A stretch of 64,000 bases of DNA, from NCBI GenBank assembly GCA_008711295.1, contig VUYV01000125.1, positions 1,776,788 through 1,840,787 on the forward strand. The letters are read 5' to 3'. Both the position numbers and the translations under genes were made by a program. This document shows positions 37,029 to 46,823 of the stretch, one piece after another (the stretch's first letter is position 1; each line of letters starts with the position of its first letter). This stretch comes from Anarhynchus alexandrinus. Lineage: Eukaryota; Chordata; Aves; Charadriiformes; Charadriidae. The notes under the pieces were generated by a model. It did no database searches, was not told where the DNA came from, and worked only from the letters and a program-made list of their open reading frames with translations.

Positions 37029-37490
37029 GGAGGGCTACAAAGATGATCGAGAGACTGGAGCACCTCTCTTACAAGGGAAGGCTGAGAGACCTGGGCCTGT
37101 TTAGCCTGGAGAAGAGAAAACTGAGAGGGGATCTCATCAATGCTTATAGATATCTAAAGGGCAGGTGTCAGGAGGATGGGGCCAGGCTCTTTTCAGTGGT
37201 GCCCAGAGACAGGACAAGGGGCAATGGGTGCAAACTGGAACACGGGAATTTCCATCCCAGCATGAGGAAAAACTTCTTCGCTTTGAGGGTGGCAGAGCAC
37301 TGGCACAGGCTGCCCAGAGAGGCCATGGAATCTCCTTCTCTGGAGATATTCAAAACCCACCTGGACACTGTCCTGTGCAACCTGCTGTAGGTGAACCTGC
37401 TCTGGCAGGGGGGTTGGACTGGATGACCTCCGAAGGTCCCTTCCAACCCTGACCATTCTGTGATTCTGTGTGACTCTGTGATTCTGCGAT
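37029..37490 (+). mobile_element. CR1 LINE, 5'-truncated, 3' end intact
   Basis: About 460 bp of the CR1 3' end: the last part of ORF2, a stop codon (37388-37390), a short 3' untranslated segment with GGTTGGACTGGATGACCTCC and GGTCCCTTCCAACCC, then a degenerate octamer tail (ATTCTGTG units, 37455-37490). Truncation at the 5' end is typical of incomplete reverse transcription. The open frame through the remaining ORF2 and the clear tail suggest a moderately young insertion. Short tandem repeats abut both ends. Confidence 0.96.
37033..37390 (+). pseudogene. CR1 ORF2 C-terminal fragment (reverse transcriptase tail)
   Basis: This part of the frame open from 36974 is the C-terminal end of CR1 ORF2, downstream of the catalytic reverse transcriptase motifs. 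Landmarks in order are [24 protein letters not shown]-like [10 protein letters not shown], a RTRGNG block, HPSMRKNFF, and the terminal [11 protein letters not shown] pattern ending LLCNLL-like at the stop. About 118 codons survive from a protein normally near 900-1000 residues, so no endonuclease and no YADD-type catalytic site remain. The ATG at 36974 lies upstream of the element in unrelated repeat sequence and is not a real start. It cannot be functional alone. Confidence 0.93.
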
Positions 37491-37497
37491 GTGCATG

Positions 37498-37539
37498 GCA
37501 CACAGCACAGGGATTCCTGCACACAGCACGGGGATTCCT
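37498..37539. repeat. 21-bp tandem pair after the CR1 tail
   Basis: Units 37498-37518 and 37519-37539 are identical except for one A/G difference (CAGCACAGGG versus CAGCACGGGG). A partial third unit, GCACACACACAGGG, follows. The array begins within ten bases of the CR1 tail. The repetitive peptides seen in short frames here come from this array. Confidence 0.88.
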
Positions 37540-40500
37540 GCACACACACAGGGAAGCTAAATCTGGTGTTGTACGGAGCAGCAGAGAGCCAGGTCATTGC
37601 TCTGATGGTGGGAAGGAAACCACAGCAGCCAGTGGTCCCTCACTCAGAGGAGTCAACTTGTGTGATCCCCAAAGAAGGACAGCAATGGGGGAAGGAGTTA
37701 AAAAAAACATGTCTTTCTTCTCTGTGGATAAGCAAGCCTCGCCAGCACAGAACACGAAGTTAGCATCTGCAGCAATGGGGGAAGTTAGCTCTGTGGGATG
37801 ATCCTGTAGCATTGTCATCCATTTCGATTGGAGTAGTTAGCCAAAATTTGGGGACAGACATACTGTTTCCATTAGGAGAAGTAATTGATGAAGAAATCAG
37901 ATATTTCTCTGATGCACTCCTATTTTTCTGCAGAGAATGTACAAAGCCCTATTTCCCTTCCCCCATTGTGTTCAACCAGCAGGAGACAAGACTTTTCTGT
38001 TCAAATCTCCAAAACGTTTTTCAGCTAGGACTCTTCCTGAAGACTGTTTCTTACCCTTTTCCTTATGGATGCATTGCAAATGTGGCTTTGGCTGTCTGCG
38101 GCCTTTCTCACTGGCTTTTCCACCCACATATCTGCATTGCTCTGAGTGCCTCTTACTGGGCACAGAGGATGTACTTGTTGCTCCCCCAGCAGCAGTCCAT
38201 TCCCAGCAGCTCAGCACAGCTCTTCTATTAGGCATTGCCCTCCCCAAAATGTGCCAGCAGAGCTGCTCGCATCAGCCTCCCTCACTTCACGCCGGCAATG
38301 TTGGCTCATCCACTTTTAAAAATAGGTCTTGGCTACCTACTTGTTTTGAACTGGACTAAGTTAAGCAGCAGGCACACAAGCAACTTGGCCATCAGACCTT
38401 CGGGGATGAAAACACCGGCAGCCAGTGATGGGGAGCCAGGGGTGGCTGAAGATGGTGCCCACATCCACTGGCAGGGCTGAAGGGAGGTAAGGACGCCTGT
38501 GCACAGCCTCCTCCCGCCGTCTGCCATGCACACTCGCACACACAGTTTGGTGGGACAACGTCAAGGTCCATGCGTTTGCATTTTGGCCTTGGTGCAGGCA
38601 GTTTGCCTGCAGAGTGCAGGCTGCGAACCAGCCCGGCGTTTCTCAGATGTGGCAGTGTCCTTGTTTCCATCAGCTGCGACGGAAAGGCACTCCCTTAAGA
38701 GCTTTTTTCTCTTTCCACTAACAAAGGATGGCTCTCCACCTCCTCGGTGTGAGATCTCACTCCAGTCCCAGCACTGTGTTTGAGCAGCACTTCAAACAGG
38801 GTGCCTGAAGAAGCGTTTTCTCTCAGTGCTCGGTCCCAGAAACAGAGATTTCCTCTTGTTAGCAGGTACTAAATTAAAAGGTGATAACCAGGTGGAGAAA
38901 GCAACCTGGAGAGATGATTCCTCCCTCTGGGCATGAAGAAATCTACCCCCGCAGAAGAAAACAAGATCTTAAAACAAAGCAGAATAAATAAACCTCCTCT
39001 CACTTCTGTGCACTACACACAGCTGTAAATTCAATGCTTTCTGGAGAAGGTCATGGAGTCCATCTGCTAATGGGTTTCCTGCCTGAGGGTATTTACAGGG
39101 AGAGTACATTTGATGGACAAGGGCCATCACGGGTGAAAACAATTTGACAGCGCAGAAGATGAAAGCGGAGAGTGACCAGAGCAGCTCAGAGCAACGTCCT
39201 TTGAGGACGTGTCATGGTAACAGCTCGGACACCGCACACTTCTGGCAGCGACGTTTGAACAAAGAAAGATGCTTGAAGAAATGCAGCTGACGGGGGCTGG
39301 CATGGAAACTGCACGGCACAGCTCTGAGCAGAAGACAAGGGAGGAAGGGAAGGAGGGAGGAGCGGGCACACGTGGTGCCGTGCTAGTGTAATAAAGAAGC
39401 CTGCAGTTAAGGAGATACGATTTTCAGGTAAATAAAAAGCAGATTCATAAGGAAACCAGCAAAATCTTCTAAGATTATGGAAAGCAACAAAGAATTGATC
39501 AAGCCTGTCCCTTTTGTTCCTTTTTTTCACCGCTCACATCAAAAGATGGCTGTACTAAGGGCTGGTGAAAGCGGCCATATGGAAAAAGTGCACAAGGGTG
39601 TTTTTTTGTCCTTTAGAGCACAGGAATTGCATACTCCAAGAGTCGCACACCGGCTCTTAATCTTCACGTTATCTACCTATTCATCTGTCCACTATTAGAA
39701 ACTGCTTTGGTCATCCTCTCTGATCCTGTGGGAAACAGTGAAAACAGTATTGTCCAAGGAGATCTCACTGTCACCCTCCACTTGGCAAATACTTTCAGAC
39801 TGTTTCTGTCACTGTTTGCAAAATGGTTGGGGTTTTGTTTTTTGGTTCTTTTTTGCTTGCAATAAACTCACACAGCTGGCAGCTTATTTGCCTTTCTCAT
39901 GTTTCCCCCCATAGTACAAGCATTGTTTTGCCCTTCCTCACAGGCCACTCTGTTTCTCATTAGCCTGTGTTTGTCTCTCATTTTGTACATGTCAACTGAG
40001 CTCCATTACTATTATGCTTTCAGTTTTCATCATCGCCTCTTTTCTGCTTTGCTACTGCAGAAGACGCCATTAGGACAGCGTGATACAACTTCATCACAGG
40101 CTCCATAGCATGCATGTTTTGGATGCGTCGCCTCCCAGTCTGCGCTAGCAAGGAGGATCAGATGCCTGCATCAAGGTACTTAAATTTGTTCAGACATTTG
40201 GGCTCTAGATGAGGGCACAGGTTCCCTTCCTGCAGAAATGAAGGCAGGGAGGGAGCAGGAGCGTGGAGCAGGAGTGCAACCAGGAGGGAGGTTCAGAGTG
40301 CAAGTTCTCTTCAGTCTTGCAGGGTAGACGGGGCGACTGTGTTGCATTTTCCGATGTGCAGAATGAAAGCTGCCAAAACTCAGAGACATGTAAAGAGGAC
40401 AACAGACAATTTGGCATGCTGAAACCATGGCCATGGAGAAAAAGTAACTGAGACAACCCGAGTGAAAGTGAAGGACAAGGTAAAATGCCCAACAGGAGAT

Positions 40501-42063
40501 ACATAAAAATGCTGAGGAACTCAGTTTCCTCTATTCCTTTTCATGCCACCCTGAAACTGGAGTAACCAACAGCTGCTTTCCACATGCTAGGTACAGCCGT
40601 GATCCTGGTGCCCCGCGTGACTGGCAGGCTATCTCCTTCCCTGTGCTTATGGAGCGGTTTTCCAGATTAAGGCTGACAGGCATTTCAGTCAAGCACCCTC
40701 TTCTCATCACTGAGAATAACTCTGAAGAATGAGGCTTCAAGCAGGTGTTGACACTTGCTCTGTCATACAAGTTTCTCAGATTAAACAATACTGAAGTAAA
40801 GTCTTTTGAGTATTTTTCATTAGCATGAGCTGCTACTGGACAACACCATCATTTTTCATATGTAAGATCTGAAAGCTTGTGTGCAATTAATTAATATTAT
40901 GCATTTATTTATGTGCTTTTTAAAAACAAAACAGGTAAGAAGTGTTCATTTCTATCCTGTTAGAAGCAGTCGGTTAAGATAGCACCTTTCATTTTACTCT
41001 GAGATTTATGTTGGGATTTTCAAAATGACCCTTGGAAAACAGGCACCAAAGCTACTCTTTAAAGGTACTTAAACACTGGAAATACCTGGATGATAAAGCC
41101 CATTAGTTTTGAAAAGGTACGTGATGCCTCAAAGGGTGTCTATAGAATGAGGGTGTCTTCTACGGTTTTCTTTGTTCATTTCCTAACAAACAACTTCACC
41201 ATCTGACATGCAAACAGACAAGCAAGTCAAAGACCACGATCAGAAAACAGCCTTAGAAAACCAGAATCACTATCTGCCCATCTCCTTGACTAGGCACTGC
41301 TGGCTGCCTATCCTGGCCAGTTTATTTACCCCGTCAGAGGTCACGGCCTAGTATTTAGAGGAGGGACATCAAACATAGCCTCCTGTACTGGGAGATGTGA
41401 ACATGGCCCTTTGTCTGCCTTTGTGCCCCCTTTGGAGGAGACAGTCACGGCTGCAATCTCTCATGAGCTGAACTTGAGCCATTCTAACACTGGACACAAA
41501 GCAGAGTCTGCTTTGTGAGACTCTCCATGGAGAATCTCGTTCAGATAATGAACAATTAAATGGTCATTTTAGATTTCTTTCCTATCTTTTCTTCTTTCCA
41601 AAAGAAAGCAACTGCTTCCATGCTTCCTTGATTAGAAAACTTAAGTCCCTGAAATTTGCTGATATTTTTGCAATGTGGAAAGAGCTGGGCAATGAATTAA
41701 GTAAAAAAAGACTTGTCAAATGGCTTTTCTCTCTGGGGTTTGTTTTATTTTGTTTTTTCTTTAAAACAATATACTTCCACATTCACCTGGCTATAAGTGA
41801 ATGTCTCCTTGGGAGTGCTGTAGCCCTGGTCCCATGGGGTGTCAGCTCCTGAGTAGGTGTACAAAGGACTCACAATCTACAAATCCAAAGGGATACAATG
41901 AACTTCAGTTGAAGTCTCTTTGTAAACAGCATCTAAGACATAGGATAACCCTACCCATGGACCTCTAAATTAAGTCTACAAAGAGGTAACCCAGTCCTTC
42001 AGAACAAACTGGGAACTGAACCCACCAAAAAACCCATGATCCAACAAGTGCTGGATGAATTTC

Positions 42064-42081
42064 AGCTTAGGTACCTAAGCT
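42064..42081. repeat. Perfect 18-bp palindrome
   Basis: AGCTTAGGTACCTAAGCT reads the same on both strands, with no spacer. It may be chance or a remnant of an inverted-repeat element. Confidence 0.85.
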
Positions 42082-43514
42082 ATTTGGTAGACCTGTATCT
42101 CAGGGCCAGCCAGAAACACATTTTGGGGGGAAGAGAGAAGAGGAGGTGGCTGCAACACAGTCGTAACAGGCCCTCAGTGTGGTGGCCAAAATATGCATTT
42201 GGCCATCCCCAGGGATGGCTGAGGTCATCATGGGCAATCAGCATTCACCCAAGGTAGTGCTGGGCTTGAGAGGTCAGAGACAAAAGCTTCATATGGCAAG
42301 TGTTAGGTGGTTGTACTTATTTCTGTTCGAAGGTAGGCACTTAATTAAGTGCTCGGTAAAGAAACAGCTACATTTACCATGCTGCCTCCTGTACAGCTTG
42401 GTCTTGGAAAGCGTTTACAGTTTGAAATCTGAAAATAGAGTTTCACATCAATGATTCCTTTGTAACTTGTGAAATTAATAACTGCAAGTTAATAAAGACT
42501 AACTCAATTCTCCCTCGAACAAGAAGGTCAGGTCTGGTTTTAATCATTACTTAGGTCTAGACCAGGAATATTGTCTAATTCCAACCCAGATGCAGACAGC
42601 GCTGGGGTTGCAGTTGGAGGGGAGTGCAGGTGAACTTTGAATTGCAATTTCCACACCTCTCCCTCCTCCAGTTTTTAAGCAGTCTGAGATGGAAGTTTTG
42701 TTCTAAAATTGTAAATTCTTGAGCCATCCTGTGCCAAAATTAAGCTTTCTGATAGTAATCTTTTTCATTTGCCTTTACAACTGGAGAGGGACTACACAAG
42801 TGAGTTACGCACACTTGCAACGTACTCGATTGTGAGCCAATGACCTACACTTGTTTTCTCTGAATTTCACATCAAACACTCAAAGTGTTTTTTAAGAAGA
42901 TCAAAACTACTCAGAATGGAGAGAAGCCTGGTGTTAATCCAAAGGGTCTACATAAGCAATTTATAATCATTATTTGCCTTCACAAACTTTAACTTCAGTG
43001 AGGCTTAACTATGTGCAAATTTAAACTCAAAAATCATTGCCTTACTGTTTTTTCCCCCACCATTTGTACTTCATCTAATTGCCAGTGAAAGAAGGGGGAG
43101 TCTGCACCTGCCCACTAGCTCCTGGATCAGGCTCTTTCACAAATTATAAATAATTTGCTCCCCCCACCTTTTTTTTTTCATTTGAGACAAATATTCAGGT
43201 TAGAGGTCTGTAATTGCATATAACAAAAAGTGTGTGCATTTACTTTCATTATGGACAAGTTAAGGAACTGTTCGCTGCCTTATGCCTTTTTTTTGCAAGG
43301 TAAACGTCTACTTTTCCACCAGCCATCAGACAGTCCTAATCAAAAAATCAAGCACTGAGCTTTAAATAGAGCTAGGATTAAATTAAAAGCATGACTCAGA
43401 GGAACTCTGAAGAGATAATGCATACTGCTTGACCTGGTTCACTTGTCAGACCTTATCCCTCATGAAAAGTGGTTTTCATAAAGACAGTCAGCAGGCTTTG
43501 CCTAGAATCCCTTC

Positions 43515-43539
43515 TTTTTTTTTTTTTTTTTTTTTTTTT
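43515..43539. repeat. Poly-T tract (T25)
   Basis: An uninterrupted run of 25 T followed by AATAAATATGG. On the minus strand it is poly-A, but no upstream minus-strand sequence resembles a processed transcript. Confidence 0.9.
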
Positions 43540-44595
43540 AATAAATATGGTCCAGAGTACTGAGTTTGAGAAAAGTAATAATTTTAATAAAATCAAACTA
43601 CTATTTCAAAGCTAAGCAATGGTATTAGATAATAACAAGTATATCAAAATGTAAGTGAAATTAAGGTTGCATATCATCCTGGTATGTGGCTAATAGCACT
43701 GCATATGGTCACCAGCGTAACTGCAATTTCCAAAGCTCTAAAAGCAGTAAGTCACATACTTTCGTTCAAAGATTTCAGCCTCTCAAATCCAGAGATATTC
43801 ACCACTAGGGAGGTACTGAGTTGTTTTAATTCCCATGAATCTATTGTGTATGAAAAAACTCAGCAGGAGGGCAATATATGTACTTAAGCCTCTACAAGTC
43901 TTAAGTGTAATTGTAACAGTGGGATGTAACAGTGCAATGTGTGTTCTTACCAGAGGCTATTTTGGATTCTCCTTTAGACTGCTTGAAAAGAAAAAATGCA
44001 TATAGAGTATTTCAGTGAATTGTTGGATGTATGTTGAGTTCAGACCAGGATCCTGTCATATTAAAAATATGACTCGTCATTATCCAGCCTGTTGCGCAGA
44101 GTAACTCAAGTGTTTGTTCTACTGCAGATAACAACAGAATATGACAAAGAAAAAAGTCCAAACAAAATTCTACATCTTGACATTTCCATTTGTCCATTTT
44201 CACTAAATGCCCCAAATCAGAATCTGAATGGTGTGATCGTCTTTTTGGTTCTTTTGAGTAGCTGTCATCCCAAAAAAAAGCCTTAAATACAGACATCTTG
44301 TCTTTTTATCATCACAAAACCAATGCCAGAACTCAAATCATCCATGATCACCCAGCTGTTTTCCAGTGCTGCTTTGTAGCTCACAAAATCTCAATCTTTT
44401 TAAAAAAAAAAGTTATGCATACATCACAGAGCTGATCTACATGTTTCAATTTTCAGTAAGCAATCATTGCATTTTCAGAGAAATCTTGCTTGCTCAATAA
44501 TATCACAATAACCTTCTTCTTCCCTAATAGAACTTACAATAAAGCCAATACTTGTGTGAATGCAGTAGCGTTGGAACCTGGGGTTGATATTTGTA

Positions 44596-45187
44596 TGTTT
44601 TCGCTGTGGCCTAGCCCCAGCCAGCAGCTAAGCCCCACGCAGCCTCTCACTCACTCACCCCCAGTGGGATGGGGGAGAGAATCAAAGAGTAAAAGTGAAA
44701 AAAATTGTGGGTTGAGACAAAGACAGTTTAATAAGTAAAGCAAAAGCCGCACGCACAAGCAAAGCCAAATAAGGAATTCATTCACGGTTTCCCATGGGCA
44801 GGCAGGTGATCAGCCATCTCCATGAAAGCAGGGCTACATCACGTGTGATGGTTACATGGGAAGACAAATGCCATCGCTCTGAACGTCCCCCCTTCCTCCT
44901 TCTTCCCTCAGCTTTATACACTGAGCGTGACATCACATGGTATGGAATATCCCTTTGGTGAGTTGGGGTCAGTGGTCCCACATGTGTACCCTCCCAACTT
45001 CTTGTGCACCCCCAGCCTGCTCTCTGGTGGGTTGAGGAGCAGAAAAGACCTTGACTCTGTGTGAGCACTGCTCAGCATTAGCTAAAACATCCCTGTATTA
45101 CCAACACTGTTTCCAGCACAAATCCAAAACGTAGCCCCATACCAGCCACTATGAAGAACATTGACTTTACTCCAGCCAAAACTAGCA
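44596..45187 (-). mobile_element. Solo LTR of an avian endogenous retrovirus (family 1)
   Basis: In minus-strand orientation it has the plan of a common avian LTR. It starts TGCTAGTTTTGGCTGG at 45187, has a TATA box (TATAAA, plus coordinates 44913-44918), and a decayed CRE-like TGATGTCA (44928-44935) just upstream of it. The polyadenylation signal ATTAAA lies at 44727-44732, and the other end is near TGTTTTCGCTGTGGCC at 44596. The segment between TATA and poly-A signal would be R/U5. No gag, pol or env is recognisable on either side, so this is a solo LTR left by recombination. Ends are set by the TG...CA rule and memory of the family; no clear target-site duplication was found, so limits may be off by a few bases. 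Confidence 0.87.
44913..44935 (-). promoter_or_regulatory. LTR core promoter: TATA box and CRE-like site
   Basis: Minus-strand TATAAA (44913-44918) lies about 10 bases downstream, in LTR sense, of TGATGTCA (44928-44935), one base from the CRE consensus and explainable as CpG loss. The same pair, in the same order, occurs in the second LTR at 46389-46409. Confidence 0.7.
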
Positions 45188-46046
45188 GTTTTTGTGAGTG
45201 TAGTGCCAGCATTGGGGGAAAAAAAAAAAAAAAAAATTGAATCTGCCCAGAGTTTTTCCCTTATCAGTTGCACAAATAATACAGACTAAACCAAACAAGC
45301 AAACCACACCTATGATTGAAGCAATTGAAGTATTCAGGGTATTTGGGATTAAACTGAAAAATCCAATAATAAATTTACATGTTGAACTATGTACATTTCC
45401 ACTAAATACTCTCCTGCCATAAAGCCCTCGGGCTTTGAAATTGGTGGTGTAACTAATTGGCGCAATGGTGCCACCAGCTTTTGAAATTGGTGGTGCAATT
45501 GGTGGTGATTTAGAAAGATTTAAGCTCTTACGTTTGTATGAAATTACCTCAACCACTTTGAAATATCTGACTTTGGGTATGTAAATAAGTTACCACTGAG
45601 AAAATTAGGATGTGAATTTACACCCTCTGCTATTCAATGTGAAGTGATGTGCATCCATGCCCACTTCTTTATACTGTGAAATAACCTCCTACACTGTAAA
45701 ATAATCTCTTTCTTTTTCAATTGCAAGGTGGATAATTAAAATAGGTGGTGTTTAAGATCAGTCACCAGGGGCAGCTCCACAGGAGTAGGATCATGAAAGT
45801 CTTTCTGAAGTCACTGGGTCTCATCTGGCGAAAAGACTGAACATTTCTTTGGAAATTCACTTTATGGCTTTTAATAACTAGTTTCTTTTTTGTTAACACA
45901 GTGAAATTGGTGTTTTCTGAGACACCTAAACAAAGAAGGAATAAGAAGACCACCCCCAGGGTTATGGGTGAGACTGGACACGGAGCAGCCCCTGCTCATT
46001 GCCACTCGAATGCTGACACCAGCATTCAAGCACACCCACCCACTCG
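45188..46046. other. Spacer between the two LTRs, with a local GGTGGTG repeat
   Basis: This 859-bp interval holds an A-rich run near 45219-45236, and a local repeat in which TTGAAATTGGTGGTG occurs at 45435-45449 and 45481-45495, with a further AATTGGTGGTG at 45497-45507. The minus-strand frame at 45182-45556 has a hydrophobic stretch (IASIIGVVCLFGLVCII) that could suggest a membrane segment, but nothing else supports a gene. No retroviral internal sequence is recognisable. Confidence 0.5.
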
Positions 46047-46388
46047 TGTCCTGGCTTGAGGTAAAACAGAACCGATTTTCTGTTCAGAAATTTTACTTTT
46101 CAGCTAAGACTCTTCTAACTAACCGAACTCTCTGAAATTAACAGCATATTGTGCAGACAATGTTCGCTCTCAGAGTGATAAGACCTGATTAGTTTTAATT
46201 AATACCAAGGCATGGTATGCAGAGAAGCTCTTTCTTATACTTATTGCTATAACCCCCAAGGGCAGCCAACTTTGTTATGTGCCCCGTTGGAGGGTCAGCA
46301 GCGGAAAAGCATAGAGGGGTCCCGCCTGCGGGGAGCAGCAGACAGGACAGGTGACCCAAAACTGACCAACAGGGTATTCCATCCCATC

Positions 46389-46409
46389 TGCATCATGCAC
46401 AGTATAAAA
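46389..46409 (+). promoter_or_regulatory. LTR core promoter: TATA box with CRE-like word
   Basis: TATAAAA at 46403-46409 follows TGCATCATGCACAG. Upstream, GGTATTCCATCCCAT matches GATATTCCATACCAT at the equivalent place in the first LTR. Confidence 0.7.
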
Positions 46410-46688
46410 GCTGAGGGATCAAAGGGTCAGGCTCTTGCTTCAGTGGCTGACGTCCAAGGAGGACTCTGTCTGTGCATCTGCCTTTGGTCTCAATCTGTGT
46501 GTTCCTGAATCCAGATCTGGAATTCTGTTCCCGTCCGTCACCGAGTCCAGTCTGGGGCTTTCCCAGTGCCTGCTGGTGACTGGTGACCGGTGACGCGATC
46601 AGCATCCTGGAAGCTTGATACATATAAATATATTGTATATATTTCATTATTTTCTTTTTTATTATGTTCTTAATTTATTAATATTTTC

Positions 46689-46694
46689 ATTAAA
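46689..46694 (+). terminator. LTR polyadenylation signal
   Basis: ATTAAA lies in the AT-rich part of the second LTR, followed within about 50 bases by T-rich sequence (TCTCTTTCTCTC), the usual order for the R/U5 boundary. Confidence 0.6.
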
Positions 46695-46823
46695 GTAGTT
46701 TAGGTTTTTTCCTAAACTCGTAAGTCTCTTTCTCTCTATCCCTTCTCTCCTTAGAGAGAGAGTTGGGGGGGAGCATCTGTCATTCACTTTAGTGGCCAGT
46801 CCAACCCAAACCATGACAACTAG

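Larger units (their letters stand above)
37553..44595. other. Non-coding DNA, no gene recognised
   Basis: A slightly GC-richer patch at 37.5-38.8 kb holds many overlapping frames of 60-140 codons on both strands with no family resemblance. 39.0-44.5 kb is AT-rich. A T25 tract lies at 43515-43539 and an 18-bp palindrome at 42064-42081. The stretch around 40990-41110 (GGGATTTTCAAAATGACCC, later AAAGGTACTTAAACACT) vaguely recalls old amniote repeats with GGxxCCTAA-type words, too weakly to call. Confidence 0.5.
46047..46818 (+). mobile_element. Solo LTR of an avian endogenous retrovirus (family 2)
   Basis: A 772-bp element starts TGTCCTGGCTTGAGG and ends CCATGACA, flanked by ACTCG (46042-46046) and ACTAG (46819-46823), a 5-bp target-site duplication with one mismatch. 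U3 ends in a TATA box TATAAAA (46403-46409) preceded by GCATCATGC, a decayed CRE-like word. A polyadenylation signal ATTAAA is at 46689-46694 in an AT-rich stretch. A GGTGACT-type 7-bp repeat occurs three times at 46573-46593. Five-base duplications are usual for class III (ERVL-like) insertions, so that class is favoured, not proven. No internal retroviral genes adjoin it. Confidence 0.9.

Noticed and set aside
37460..37600. Repeated Cys/Pro-rich short peptides in several frames
   Set aside because: They are translations of the 21-bp tandem repeat.
40990..41110. Words resembling old amniote repeats (GGGATTTTCAAAA, AGGTACTTAAA)
   Set aside because: Too short and scattered to assign a family without an alignment.
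45182..45556. Minus-strand frame with a hydrophobic stretch next to the first LTR, considered as a retroviral envelope tail
   Set aside because: The hydrophobic segment stands alone, no other retroviral motif is present, and the sequence beside the LTR is not a purine tract in the right orientation.
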